The position numbers and the translations under genes are program-made. DNA of 64,000 bases, from contig MDYQ01000004.1 in NCBI GenBank assembly GCA_003024175.1, forward strand, positions 62,001 through 126,000, read 5' to 3'. Source of the DNA: Planoprotostelium fungivorum. Its lineage: Eukaryota > Evosea > Variosea > Cavosteliida > Cavosteliaceae. Under the pieces are notes generated by a model. It ran no database searches and was not told where the DNA came from. It was given only the letters and a program-made list of their open reading frames with translations. Shown here piece by piece: positions 49,240-58,624 of this stretch (the first letter of the stretch is position 1; every line of letters begins with the position of its first letter).

Positions 49240-49500
49240 ATCTTCTCGGCTTTTTAAAGCTTAGATCAAGGTAGGGTCGCGATTTCTCTTCACCACAACA
49301 CATCATCATCACCCATCAGCATTTCTGACTCGAAAACAGTGTAGTATCTGTTCTTATCAGTTTAGTCGACTGATAGCCCTGGGTACTCCAGGGCATCCGA
49401 CTAAATTAATTTTTCTCTCGGGTGAGAGGGTCAACACCGGAGCTTGCGAAGGTGCCTCTTACACGGATGAATTCAGCATTGCACTGAAGCTGACTTTCGT
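49240..49500 (+). ncRNA. RNU2: U2 snRNA copy B, complete but split by an intron
   Basis: U2 is the spliceosomal RNA that pairs with the intron branch site. Exon 1 (49240-49270) carries the 5' U6-pairing region (CTTCTCGG), stem-loop I (GCTTTTTAAAGC) and GATCAAG. After a 69-nt insert, exon 2 starts at 49340 with TGTAGTATCTGTTCTTATC, which includes the branch-recognition GTAGTA and is identical to the human RNA over this stretch. Stem-loop II (CCTGGGTACTCCAGGG), a Sm site (TTAATTTTTCTC), stem-loop III (GGAGCTTGCG region) and stem-loop IV with the ATTGCA loop (TTCAGCATTGCACTGAA) follow. The mature RNA would be about 185 to 190 nt, the usual length. The 3' end near 49492-49500 is estimated from stem IV. 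Confidence 0.93.
49271..49339 (+). other. 69-nt spliceosomal-type intron inside the U2 snRNA gene
   Basis: The insert begins GTAGGG, ends AAAACAG, and has a branch-site-like TCTGACTC 17 nt before its end with C/T-rich sequence upstream. It separates GATCAAG from TGTAGTA, which are directly adjacent in U2 of other eukaryotes. The same insert is present in copy A (48949-49017), where I see one base difference. Its size and signals match the protein-gene introns of the window. Confidence 0.9.
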
Positions 49501-49802
49501 CCACCGTTCAAAAAATCAAAAGATACAAAAATGTAAGATAATCGTCTAGAAACGGTTTCACACACAAACAACGAGGGAAAATCACTCGTACAGCAAAAGT
49601 GAGTGGTGATCGAGATGAAGTGATCGGAGGCAGGTGAGGAGCCAGCAGGAGTGGCACGATGTGTTGAAGAGAGCTGAGATTCGGAGGGGAGGTGAGAGCC
49701 ATTATCGAGGAGAGCCACGGTGCGATCAGGAACGCCCATTGGTGAATGAACACGTTTTTGATCATCGTTCACCTCGATGGAGATCTCCCCACATTCAGGA
49801 GC

Positions 49803-50102
49803 TCATCTGATTGTGATACGATAATGATGAGAATAAATCCCTCCCGATCGATCGACCGTCTGATACATCGTTGTTGTGATGACCTTCCAATTCGACGGGG
49901 AGGATGAGCGAAGTACATCATCGCCAGCGTTCAGCTGATCGATCATCGCGTTGACTGTGTGAGCAGGCGATGTTTCTCTTCCCAACCAGGCAGATCTGAT
50001 GTGAGATGAGACCTCTGTGTCACCAACAATGGAGACAACGTGCAAAGACTCAACGATCAATCCATCATCACTCGGCCTTCCTTCACAATATTCATTCTTC
50101 AT
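49803..50102 (-). CDS. hypothetical small protein
   Basis: An ATG-started frame of 99 codons (MKNEYCEGRPSDDGLIVESL ... SNWKVITTTMYQTVDRSGG) lies between the Arf-GEF stop and the U2 array. It has a protein-like composition, but I recognise no domain and cannot tell whether it continues through an intron into the open frame ending near 49.5 kb. Confidence 0.3.
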   Translation of the reverse strand: MKNEYCEGRPSDDGLIVESLHVVSIVGDTEVSSHIRSAWLGRETSPAHTVNAMIDQLNAGDDVLRSSSPSNWKVITTTMYQTVDRSGGIYSHHYRITIR

Positions 50103-50214
50103 CCACAGACAACACCAATGGAATCAACACCGACAGACTTTGTTTATATATCAAAAGGAGCACGCACGGTCCCTTCCCTGTTCCTTCTGTGTTTGTGTGT
50201 ATTTCTACTCCCAT

Positions 50215-53200
50215 TCAGTCTCTCCCTCCACAACATGTCTTCACCTTCAGTAGTCTCCCCCAACTGTTCATCTCCCTCTCCGAATTGAAAGACATGACGA
50301 TCTCGACTGGCGGCTGTGCTTCTTCCTTCACGGCGCTTAACACGCTCTTCCTCTTCGATTTGACTAAGGATAACTGCCCGGAAGCATTGACCGTCCTCTC
50401 TATCGTGCTCACTGTGGCTTCCATCTGTGTGCTGGTGAGAGACTGCAGTGATGAGAGACTCACTTGGATGCAGTATTTTTTGTCTTTGATGGAGCCGCGG
50501 AGATTGAGCAAGTTGATTTCGGCCAAGTCGTAGCAACCGGCGAGCTCGTTATCCTTCTCTCGTCAATGGTGAAGAAATAGAATAAGATAGAATAAGACAG
50601 AATGAAATAGAAATGATAGAATAAGATAGAGTAAGAAAGAATAAGATAGAATAAGATACAACGAAAACATAAATAAACGACTCACTCCTTGTTTCTTGAA
50701 ATAGATCAACAGATCGGGCAGTAGTACAAAGTAATATCTCTTCCAATTCTTCACGAGTTTCCCACTCTGTACCACTCTGACAACAGAGAACCCTGTCTTG
50801 ACCGCCGCAGTGAACACACTGATGGTAGATAACGTATCCGACGGTGGCTTAATCTCTTCCGTCACAATTCGATCGTACAGATCTTCCAGCAGCTGCGGAT
50901 CGAAATCCTGCGAGATTTCAACGAAATTTCACGGACATCTCCCTCACCTGCCCCTCGTTACTCTGTCGACAATTGTGAAGGAATTGTGGTTTCGTCATCT
51001 TCTTCTTGATCTTCGTGCTGTGTGCGTCGACGTTCAAGAGAATGGTTGCGAAGGCGAGGGCCCAGACGGAATCGGCGTTGACGTAATCACCGTACTGACT
51101 GTTCTGCTTGAAGTAGGAATGAGCGAATCGATTGAGAACGCGATCGATCTTCTGTGCTTCTCCCGGCAGACGGAAGCAGCTCGTCAGGTGACTGTACAGT
51201 TGAGTGAGTTTTGGCGGGAAGGGGGATATCCCATGGGAAGGCGGGAACTCACCGCAGGGCGACGTCGAAATCGAGGCCGGAGAAATCGAGTTGCTCGACG
51301 AAACTCGTCAGGACTTGAAGGATGAACTCGTCACTACATCGTTGTAGTGAGTCGATGGTGTGGAATTTCACTCACTTTTCTCCCAAATATTCACCAATTT
51401 TCGATTTGAGTAAGTATTTACTCTCCAAGAGGAAACGGGCGACGGCGTCTGGATCATTCTTCACGACACCTCTGTACGTAATTGAGCGAGATTCAATTGA
51501 GATCTCCATCTACAACGCTCACTCTTTGATCAGCCACTCCAGTCCCTTCTTGGGATTTTCGTTGAATTTCTGATATCCTTCCTTGTTCTACAACCTGTCA
51601 TACGGATTTTTCTCGGAATCTTCTCTCACGCTCTCGTAGTCTTGAACTTCGATCTCTGAAACGGCCGTTTCAGATTGAACTCTTCTGACATTGTACTCCA
51701 TAGGTGGTGACATGGAGGCAATGTAACTCTTCCCTACTAGGGCAGATCTGACTCCACATTATATTCCATCTACAACGGGAATTTGTGGGGATATCACCTG
51801 CGGTAGATGGATCGATCGGGGAGGGCTCGAGCGACGGAGGGGGAGGGCTGGAATGATTTGAATTTCGAATTTGGCGGGAAAACTCACCTCGCGAACGGTG
51901 GCGGGTGCCGATGGACTGGCCGTCAATCGATTCGCGAGCGAGGACACTCGTAGAAGTCAGTCACCATCTACAACGAGGATATATCTCACTTGAAGATGAG
52001 GGTTGTAGACGATCGGAATCGGATAAATTGACGGATAAACCCAACATGTCTTTCACGATGTACGTGGGTGACGAAATTTCGTTGGAAACCGATTGCTTCA
52101 CCGTGTCAATTTCGACGATCTACAACGTTGTAGATGACTCACGCGTAGCTCCTTCGCGTTGGTCTTCAGAGAACTACCGGGTGACTCCTTTTCTTCCTTC
52201 TTTTCTTCCTTCTTCTCTTCCTTCTTCTCTTCTTTCTTCTCTTCTTCCTTCTCTTCCTCCTTCTTCTCTAACGCCCTATTCCTCTCAATTTTCAAGCGTC
52301 CATCTACAACTCACTGTTTCTCCGCCTCTGCGGTGGGGTTATCCTGCTTGTACTCCCTCAAATTTTCCAAGATCTTTCTCCTCGATAGAGAAGCGTATTT
52401 TGCATTCTGATTACGAGTGGTGGTCGGCCTCGTGTTCGCATCGGAAACGGGTGAGTTCACCCTCGATGTCCTCTGGGGGTACCGACTCGTCTACAACGCG
52501 TCAGTTGGGAATTTCAATGGAATACAACTCACGGGTAGGGGGTAAGTGTAGAAGGTGTTGTCGTCTCTGAGTCGGGGCTGTGGTTCTAATTCGATCAACA
52601 GATGGAACGCAGGTTGCTGTGATTGCATCCAGTAGTTGTTCAGCATGGTCTGCGTTGACTTCAGTATCCCATACAGACGTCACGTGACATGTCTTGTAGA
52701 TGGTCACTGTACCTGATGGCTAGTGGTCTGAGAGAAGTGATAGTATAAGACGAGTTCAGAGTGGGCACGGATGAGACTCTGTAAGAAGGAGGTGGCAGAT
52801 TCCCTCGAATCAAAGTAGGCGATATTCATGAACCAATCGATGATCTCGGTACCTGAGACACGCGATCAGCGAATGCGATCAGCGAATGCGATCGGCGAAT
52901 GCGATCGGCGAATGCGATGATGATTACCGGTGATGGACTGAGAGCAAGTGAAGTGGTTGAATTTCTTCTCTCGAAAGATGGGACCCGCCTCCAAGTCTCT
53001 CATCTTATTGATAAAGTAGAAAAAGTGTAATTCGTGCAGCTCTATTCATCGTTACGCTTCACGCACAAAGATGAAACTCACCCATCGGTGAACCCTGGAA
53101 GACACTCTTACTCCATTTGAAATTTGCCTTCAAGAAGAATTTCAAGACTTCATTCTGCATTTCATAGAGGACCTGACGGATGTGATTATCTACAACGAGA

Positions 53201-55002
53201 CATTTTCCATCACCTTCTCTCGCTTGTCACTCTTCCTCTGAGAGTAAGCTGTCGACAATTGTGAGACCCGTGTGGAGAAAGATTCAATTTCCATGCTGCG
53301 GCCGATACCGAAGTCGACGATACGTAGACAGAAATTGGAGCGGGAATTCATGTAACGATTGTAGATGTTGCCCATGCGCGTGGCGGTCTAGAGAGTCAGT
53401 TTCCCGCCAGATGTGAGATTTGAAATTCGAATCACCTCGGTCGAAGACAAAGTGGGCTTCCTGCTCGATCTCGTTCTCAACATCTCCACCTGATCAATCG
53501 TCACGAAAATTCACCAGAAATTCCCGGAAATTTCACCTCAATCCAGAATGACAGCAGGTGTGATATCCCGTACTGGTGCAGAAAAAATCCAAATAAAAGG
53601 CATTGTGCCGGATTTTTAAGTACTTTCATGAAATCGTTGTCCTTTGTCATGGTACTCGCTGATCCCAAATGGGTCAGTGTTGGCTTCGGTTCCTGTAGAT
53701 TTCCGAAAGCCAAAAGGACCAAAGGGTCTCCGGTGATCTACAACGGGTCAATTCCGACATCTGCAACGAGCCATCTCACCTTTCCCTTGGCCTCGGGTTC
53801 GGCATAGTGTACGAGGTTGATGTCGATCATCTGCTGAGCCAATGCCTTGGGACTGTCGTCTTGATCTTCACCGCTCGTCATCGTTGGTGGTGGATGGTTC
53901 TTCAGCCACTCGAACATTTGCTTCCCTGTTTCCCATCAATTCTCCACAGATTCTCCACGAAATCTACCGGAAAAATATTTTCCCACGACGAGTTGTAGAG
54001 GGACGGTCTTGGACATTTTCATTCGATCGGCAAGGCCGGCCAGTCTCCTCTTTGGAGCAGACTGTCCCTCGGGTGATAAGTTGACACCCTGTTGTCCATA
54101 GAATTCAGATTCAGAGCCTCTCCTCTCGAAGCGCGATGCAGCTGTCACCGATCGCTGTCGCAAACTCTATCAAGGACTCATGAGATGATGTGGATGTGAT
54201 CGAGGAGTGCCGATGATCACCTTGTCGATGATGGAGCTGTCATCGCTGCCTTGTTTTCTGGGTCGATTCGGTGTCTTCTTCTCTTCTGCTGGCTCTTTCG
54301 CCTTTTCTTCCACCTTTTCGTTGACTTTTTCTGGATTTTTCTCTGAAATCTTCTCCTCCTTTTCCTTCTGGCCCTTCTCTCCTTCATTCTGTGAAGGTGT
54401 CGGAGATTCCGATCCATCTACAACGAGAGAAAGTCTCCTGGGTGAGCGAGATATACTCGGTCTCCTCTGATTGGCCTCTATAGTCGAAACTGGAGACGAT
54501 GAGTCCACACATGACGGGATGTCTTTACTCCTCGGTGACTGTTCTGTCGTGGCTTCGATGTTGTCCAATCGGCTGGTGACGATCTCGATGTCGATGGAGG
54601 AGATGCTGACTGTTGGAATGAGAATGAGAAGAGATGGAAGACGAGATGAGTGAACTTACGACCCGTAGAATCTTCGTTTTGTCCTCCATTGATGTCTATA
54701 TCAAGAGATCTACGAAAGATGAGATCTAATCGACATGGGCATCCTCACTGTTGAAGGAAAGAATGCAGTTCTTTATCCTCTGATTCCTCATCGTGTGCGT
54801 GTTGTTCTTCTTGTGCATGTTGTTCCTCGTGAATATCCAAATGTGAACCTGTCCGATCGTCAGCACGAGCGAAGGAGTTAGAACGGTTAGAATACCACGT
54901 ACCTCTTCGGCTTCGGGTTATGAGTTCCAGCATGCGAAGTGCATCCGTCGAACTGATAAGCCGTTTAAGAGTGGCCTGCGCCTCTGATTCTATATTCTTC
55001 AT
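50215..55002 (-). CDS. DEP-RGS-DEP-Sec7-PH protein (putative Arf-GEF)
   Basis: Likely exchange factor for Arf GTPases, coupled to RGS and DEP modules. From the N-terminus: disordered Ser/Lys/Glu region (start at 55002, MKNIESEAQATLKRLIS; an exon upstream is possible); a DEP-like segment (GKQMFEWLKNHPPP, ALAQQMIDINLVHY); an RGS domain (NDFMKVLKNPAQCLLFGFFL, ISHLLSFWIEV, LYEMQNEVLKFFLKANFKWS); a second DEP-like segment (FTCSQSITGTEIIDWFM); a Lys/Glu repeat; and a Sec7 domain (NENPKKGLEWLIKE, LESKYL, SFVEQLDFSGLDFDVALR, FRLPGEAQKIDR with the Glu finger, VWALAFATILLNVDAHSTKI). A PH domain (GKLVKNWKRYYFVLLPDLLI ... EREMNSWGRLL) ends at 50215. The absence of any terminator or start between the RGS and Sec7 parts argues for one gene, but transcript evidence is lacking. 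Confidence 0.8.
50577..50660 (-). repeat. AT-rich degenerate repeat in a PH-domain intron
   Basis: Degenerate 10-bp units around AGAATAAGAT repeat about eight times in the intron that splits the PH domain between YFKKQ and the following exon. Confidence 0.75.
52185..52269 (-). repeat. coding microsatellite, Lys/Glu repeat
   Basis: TTCTTCTTCTCTTCC-type units encode KEEKKEEKKEE on the minus strand, a charged linker that probably forms a single alpha-helix between the DEP and Sec7 modules. Confidence 0.8.
52862..52918 (-). repeat. 13-bp minisatellite in an Arf-GEF intron
   Basis: Four direct copies of GCGATCRGCGAAT plus a partial fifth lie in the intron before the second DEP-like exon. Confidence 0.85.
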
Positions 55003-55635
55003 CTCTTCAGCGCGACCTGGTGGATTGTGAGACGAAGTGCTCGCAGATGGTTTGTATTATCATCGTCAGAGGTGATATCGTAGAGTTCCGTATAAGATAT
55101 TGACATAGAAGATCATATAGACGATCCTTCTACTGAGAATCTGTGAAACGACAGAGATCCGAAACACGATGTTTGATTCGAATGTCTAAGCATACACACC
55201 AACTGAAGAGCGCTCTCTCGTTAAGAGCTTCTCAATGTCCCTCATGGACTCTTCATCCACAAAGGACTGACTATCTGCTACCGATTCATTCAGTAGAGAT
55301 GGATCCGTCACACTCACTCATGTTGTTCTATCCTCTTCCTTCAGACGTTTGATGGCACGATGGAAGCCTCCTCGCTCGAATTTTCTTTCAGAGGACACAG
55401 ATAAAACATATGCCTCCACAATAAACCGTGATTTTCGGTTGCATTTCGCAGCAACAGCCGCTGTTGCTGCGAAATGCAACCTAGCCACAACGACACACAT
55501 TACATCGAGGGCCTCACGGCGAGACCCTCCTCTTCTTTATACATACATCGATCTTCTTTCGCGAGCGTGGCTTGAATGCCATCTCCAACAGGGGAGACAT
55601 CATGATGGTGTGGGGTGCTTGGTGTGAGGTTATTC
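55003..55635. other. region between Arf-GEF start and PTP stop
   Basis: About 630 bp. On the minus strand it contains open stretches that look like exon fragments (SLLNESVADSQSFVDEESMR, DIEKLLTRERSS; RRGGFHRAIKRLKEEDR without the first R's context). They may be 5' exons of the Arf-GEF, but I could not join them with confidence. It also holds the 45-nt hairpin described separately. Confidence 0.4.
55437..55481. repeat. near-perfect 45-nt hairpin (22-bp arms, 1-nt spacer)
   Basis: The left arm starts GGTTGCATTTCGCAGC and the right arm ends GCTGCGAAATGCAACC. The arms are exact reverse complements over 22 bp with a single C between them. It lies between two minus-strand genes, downstream of the phosphatase stop (55636). 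Confidence 0.95.
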
Positions 55636-56659
55636 CTAGCCGCTACCTCCACACAATTGTTGTTCCTCAATTTCCTTCAGAACCCGATGTATCATCGCAT
55701 ACTGCGATAGTGTCTGAACCATACCGGGTCTCTCCTTTCTCATCTGTAAGACGATGTTCCTCACATCGACCTGTGGACATCAGCAAGAGGATTTTGATTT
55801 CGTTGACTCACTTGTTCGTTTTGAGACCTCAGCCACAGAGCCACATCACATGCGATGAACGTCCCAGTTCGACCGACACCGGCAGAGCAGTGGACTAAAA
55901 CTGGTCCTTCTGTGCCCTCTCTCTTGCTCTCGTCTTTCAGCAGCTGATCGAGAGTCAATGGAAGGTTCTAAAGATGGCTCGTGTTCTCACCCTGGACATC
56001 TTGACTAGACTGGACATGCGTTGTGTGTCTGTCGTCCCAAAATCGCACCAGCCTTCGTGATGGAGCTGATATATGCGTCTCTTGCTGGCTTCATAATGAA
56101 GGACGAGTGTTCGGATGACAAAACCATCGACCCTCCTGACTTGTTCGCAGCTGATGCGAGCTTGCCCTCTGGAGACTTCAGTCCCTTCTTCTGGCCAGAA
56201 AGCGGTGCATTTCTCCCTTCCCTCCTGAATGGTGTCAGATGTGGATTATGTATGGAAATAGAATTGGACTGACCTCGGTCAGCGACGTGAGGGTGACGAT
56301 GACGCCACATCTCTGCTCGTATACCATCCGCCAGAAATCATCGACGGTGCTATCGAGAGGAGCCTGAGATGCAATGTAAGGCCCTGGACCTCCCTCAGCC
56401 AGCTGAATGACACAGTCAGCGCTCGTCCTTCTTCTCTTTAGAGGGTCACCTCTATGTGGCTGGCATTGATGTAATCATCTTGATATGTTCCTTCCTTCAT
56501 CAACTTGACTCGCCCAGAGTCTGATGGCACCACATTATTATACCGATTCCTCCTCTTATTCCACGGCTTGTGACCCACTGAGCATTGTGCCGGAACAACT
56601 ACCGTTGCATTCTGTATCTCTTGGAACTCAGCTGCGATCCCGCAGACCTGCATGCTCAT
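55636..56659 (-). CDS. protein tyrosine phosphatase, classical receptor-less type
   Basis: Classical Cys-dependent tyrosine phosphatase catalytic domain of about 290 residues. Start: the first ATG giving the domain is 56659 ([15 protein letters not shown]); the frame is open further 5', so another exon is possible. Motifs in order: [20 protein letters not shown] and [10 protein letters not shown] (pTyr-recognition side); [43 protein letters not shown]; the WPD-loop position, where WCDFGT replaces WPD.G.; and the P-loop [15 protein letters not shown] with catalytic Cys and Arg. The Q-loop region [20 protein letters not shown] contains the conserved Q. Stop at 55636. The protein is probably cytosolic, with no TM or targeting sequence. 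The Pro to Cys change in the WPD loop keeps the catalytic Asp. Confidence 0.9.
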
Positions 56660-56972
56660 CCTCTGCACCTCTCTTGTTTGGTCTTTCTCTCTCAACGCCT
56701 GGCGTCCTACACTGTAGAACTGTTCTCGGACTCATTCTGGGAACCTTTACGTCACGAAATTGGTCGAAATACCAACGAGAGTCACTTCGCACGTCAGAAC
56801 AACATGAGAAGTAAGGACAGCATCCACCAGCTCCTCAACGTATGGGCTCTTCTATGAAGAATGTGGAGGTGTGTACACAAAGAAGAGTAAAGAGTGGACT
56901 TAAATGACAGATCTGGAGATCCTCTTAATGCTCCTCCGTGCAGCATCACAAGACCAACGATAATACGCAACC

Positions 56973-57925
56973 TCATGTGATCACTTTATGAAAGATCTTC
57001 TTTGCATTCTGTGAAGTGACCCGGATGACTTCCTCTTCTGTGCATTGTTTGATCTTTGAAACCTGAGAAGGGTGAGAATAGGGCTCTTGCATGGCATAGA
57101 AATGAGGGCAACCTCGTGACAGCTGAGAGGCAGGGCGAGGTGCGGAACATTCCGCCCACCGTTCTTCTGTGGGTGGAGGGCTGGGCTGTCACTCTCTAGA
57201 ACGAGCCGATCGAGTGGCACATCTTTCACGAGCTTCTGCATCTCTGGAGATCGAACGACAGAGCCTGGGACAGAAAAGTAGAATTGGATGGGTTCATCTG
57301 TAAGAAGATGAGAGGAATGGATGTGCCTGTGTCTCACTGATCTGGGTCAGCGATTTGGCCAGAGATGAGCGACCATCGAAAGCGTGCATCAATACGAAGA
57401 CATCTTGTGAAGGTTTGAGCTCTTTGACGACCTTTTATGAAATCAGAGAATGCAATCGGACAGTCTCACCTCTCTGATCACATCTGCGGTTGGTTTCCCA
57501 GCTGATCGGCTGTGTACATTGAGTGGCAGGTGGTATTCGATAGCCAACTTGACCATCCCTGTTAAGATGTGTCTCTGATTGGCCTTTACGTCGTCGCGGT
57601 GCCCAGTGACGTGCGGTGAAAAGTCCAAACCGACCTCCCCAATCGCGACAATGGTGTCTGCATTTTCTCGAATGATTTGGATCATCTCTTCCATCTCTCT
57701 CAGACGGTCTTCAGAAGAGAAGGTGTCTAATGATGTCACTGGATGAAGACCTGCAGACGGATAGAGCATTGGATGAGAAGTTGCCAAGGATAAAACGTGT
57801 TTCACATCAGCGACCCTCTCTGGCACATTGATCAGCGCCCTGATGTTGGCATCACGAGCAAGTGATACGATCTCAGCGACGTCTTCGAATAGTGGAGGAT
57901 AGAGGTGACAATGGCAATCGATCAT
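56973..57925 (-). CDS. TATDN3: TatD-family metal-dependent hydrolase (TATDN3-like)
   Basis: Amidohydrolase-fold deoxyribonuclease family. The start at 57925 opens directly into the metal site MIDCHCHLYPP. Next come SAGLHPV, then AIGEVGLDFSPHVTG (metal-binding Glu), LPLNVHSRSAGKPT (His), VFVLMHAFDGRSS (His), FYFSVPGSVVRSPEMQKLV, and LESDSPALHPQK (catalytic Asp). The C-terminus EEEVIRVTSQNAKKIFHKV is the usual TatD helix. The sequence SIPPSIIRS-like followed by QKLVK identifies the TATDN3 branch rather than bacterial TatD. Total length is about 270 residues, as expected. Two short introns lie at about 57.45 and 57.3 kb and one near 57.1 kb. All metal ligands are present. Confidence 0.92.
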
Positions 57926-58104
57926 CTTTCGTTTGCTTGATCGTATCCCAAATTGTCGTTTACAATGGCACTAACGTTCACCGAAACCATACTCAGTTTC
58001 TCCTCTGAGAAAGGGGCTAAATCGAAGAGCTGACCACTCAGGACCATCCATACTCGCAGCTAGTATAGGTATAGATTACCACCGACATGATGTAGACCCA
58101 TCCA

Positions 58105-58580
58105 TCATCGAGCATACGTGTATTCTTGAACATTTTCCGTAATCGGCACTAGTCCACGTCTCAGCGCCATCCTCTTCCCTGAGTGGTTGGACTCTCCCGT
58201 CTGCATTGCGAACATGTGACCCCTGACATCCTCTAAAGTCATCTCTTTGAAGAGGGGATCTGCAAGAGGGACCTTCTTCCCCATCGCCACATTATGAAAT
58301 AACTGTCTGTGAAAAGCCTTCCAAGCGGGTTCCTCTTCAACGAAATGCCTTCTTCAGCATCACTCTCTCTTCGATCGTGCGTCGCTCACCTCTTGACAGT
58401 CATGATCAGCTCGATTATTTGTGAGTCGTAAAACTGAATGAAAGACTTTCATAAAGAGGTCGTCATAGATACGAGAGGGGAGGTCTCCTCCAAACCCTGG
58501 AGGCCTCTCTAGTCGGTGTCCAGATGACGCTATGCCGCACAGCTACTCACCGTGTCATCTCTGTGGATAGAGGAAGACAT
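58105..58580 (-). CDS. small unknown protein
   Basis: About 120 residues in three exons. The start at 58580 gives MSSSIHRDDT, then RPPGFGGDLPSRIYDDLFMK and SVLRLTNNRADHDCQE, then RHFVEEEPAWKAFHRQLFHN, VAMGKKVPLADPLFKEMTLE and ENVQEYTYAR, ending at 58105. The introns are 40 to 45 nt with GTGAG donors. I recognise no family. It has no signal peptide or TM segment, and the mix of charge and aromatics looks like a folded small protein. Confidence 0.6.
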
Positions 58581-58624
58581 GGTTCTGAGTCCACAGAAGC
58601 AAATGACACGAGAGAGATATTGTT

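Larger units (their letters stand above)
48768..49408 (+). repeat. tandem duplication of a roughly 322-bp U2 snRNA unit
   Basis: Two head-to-tail units, from CACTGACCTT at 48768 and again at 49091, each contain an upstream region, U2 exon 1, a 69-nt intron and the start of exon 2. The upstream regions have diverged moderately while the transcribed part is almost identical. The only ambiguous base in the window (N at 49085) sits at the junction, so an assembly seam is possible. Confidence 0.85.

Noticed and set aside
49473-49772. A minus-strand ORF of 99 codons overlapping the end of U2 copy B
   Set aside because: It overlaps a well-supported RNA gene and has low-complexity Ser/Thr/His composition with no homology I can see.
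50017-50288. Plus-strand ORFs rich in Ser, Phe and Pro
   Set aside because: They are antisense to the PH-domain exon and its downstream region, with no independent support.
55349-55627. A plus-strand ORF of 92 codons through the 45-nt hairpin
   Set aside because: Its frame is open mainly because of the palindrome; no start context or domain supports it.
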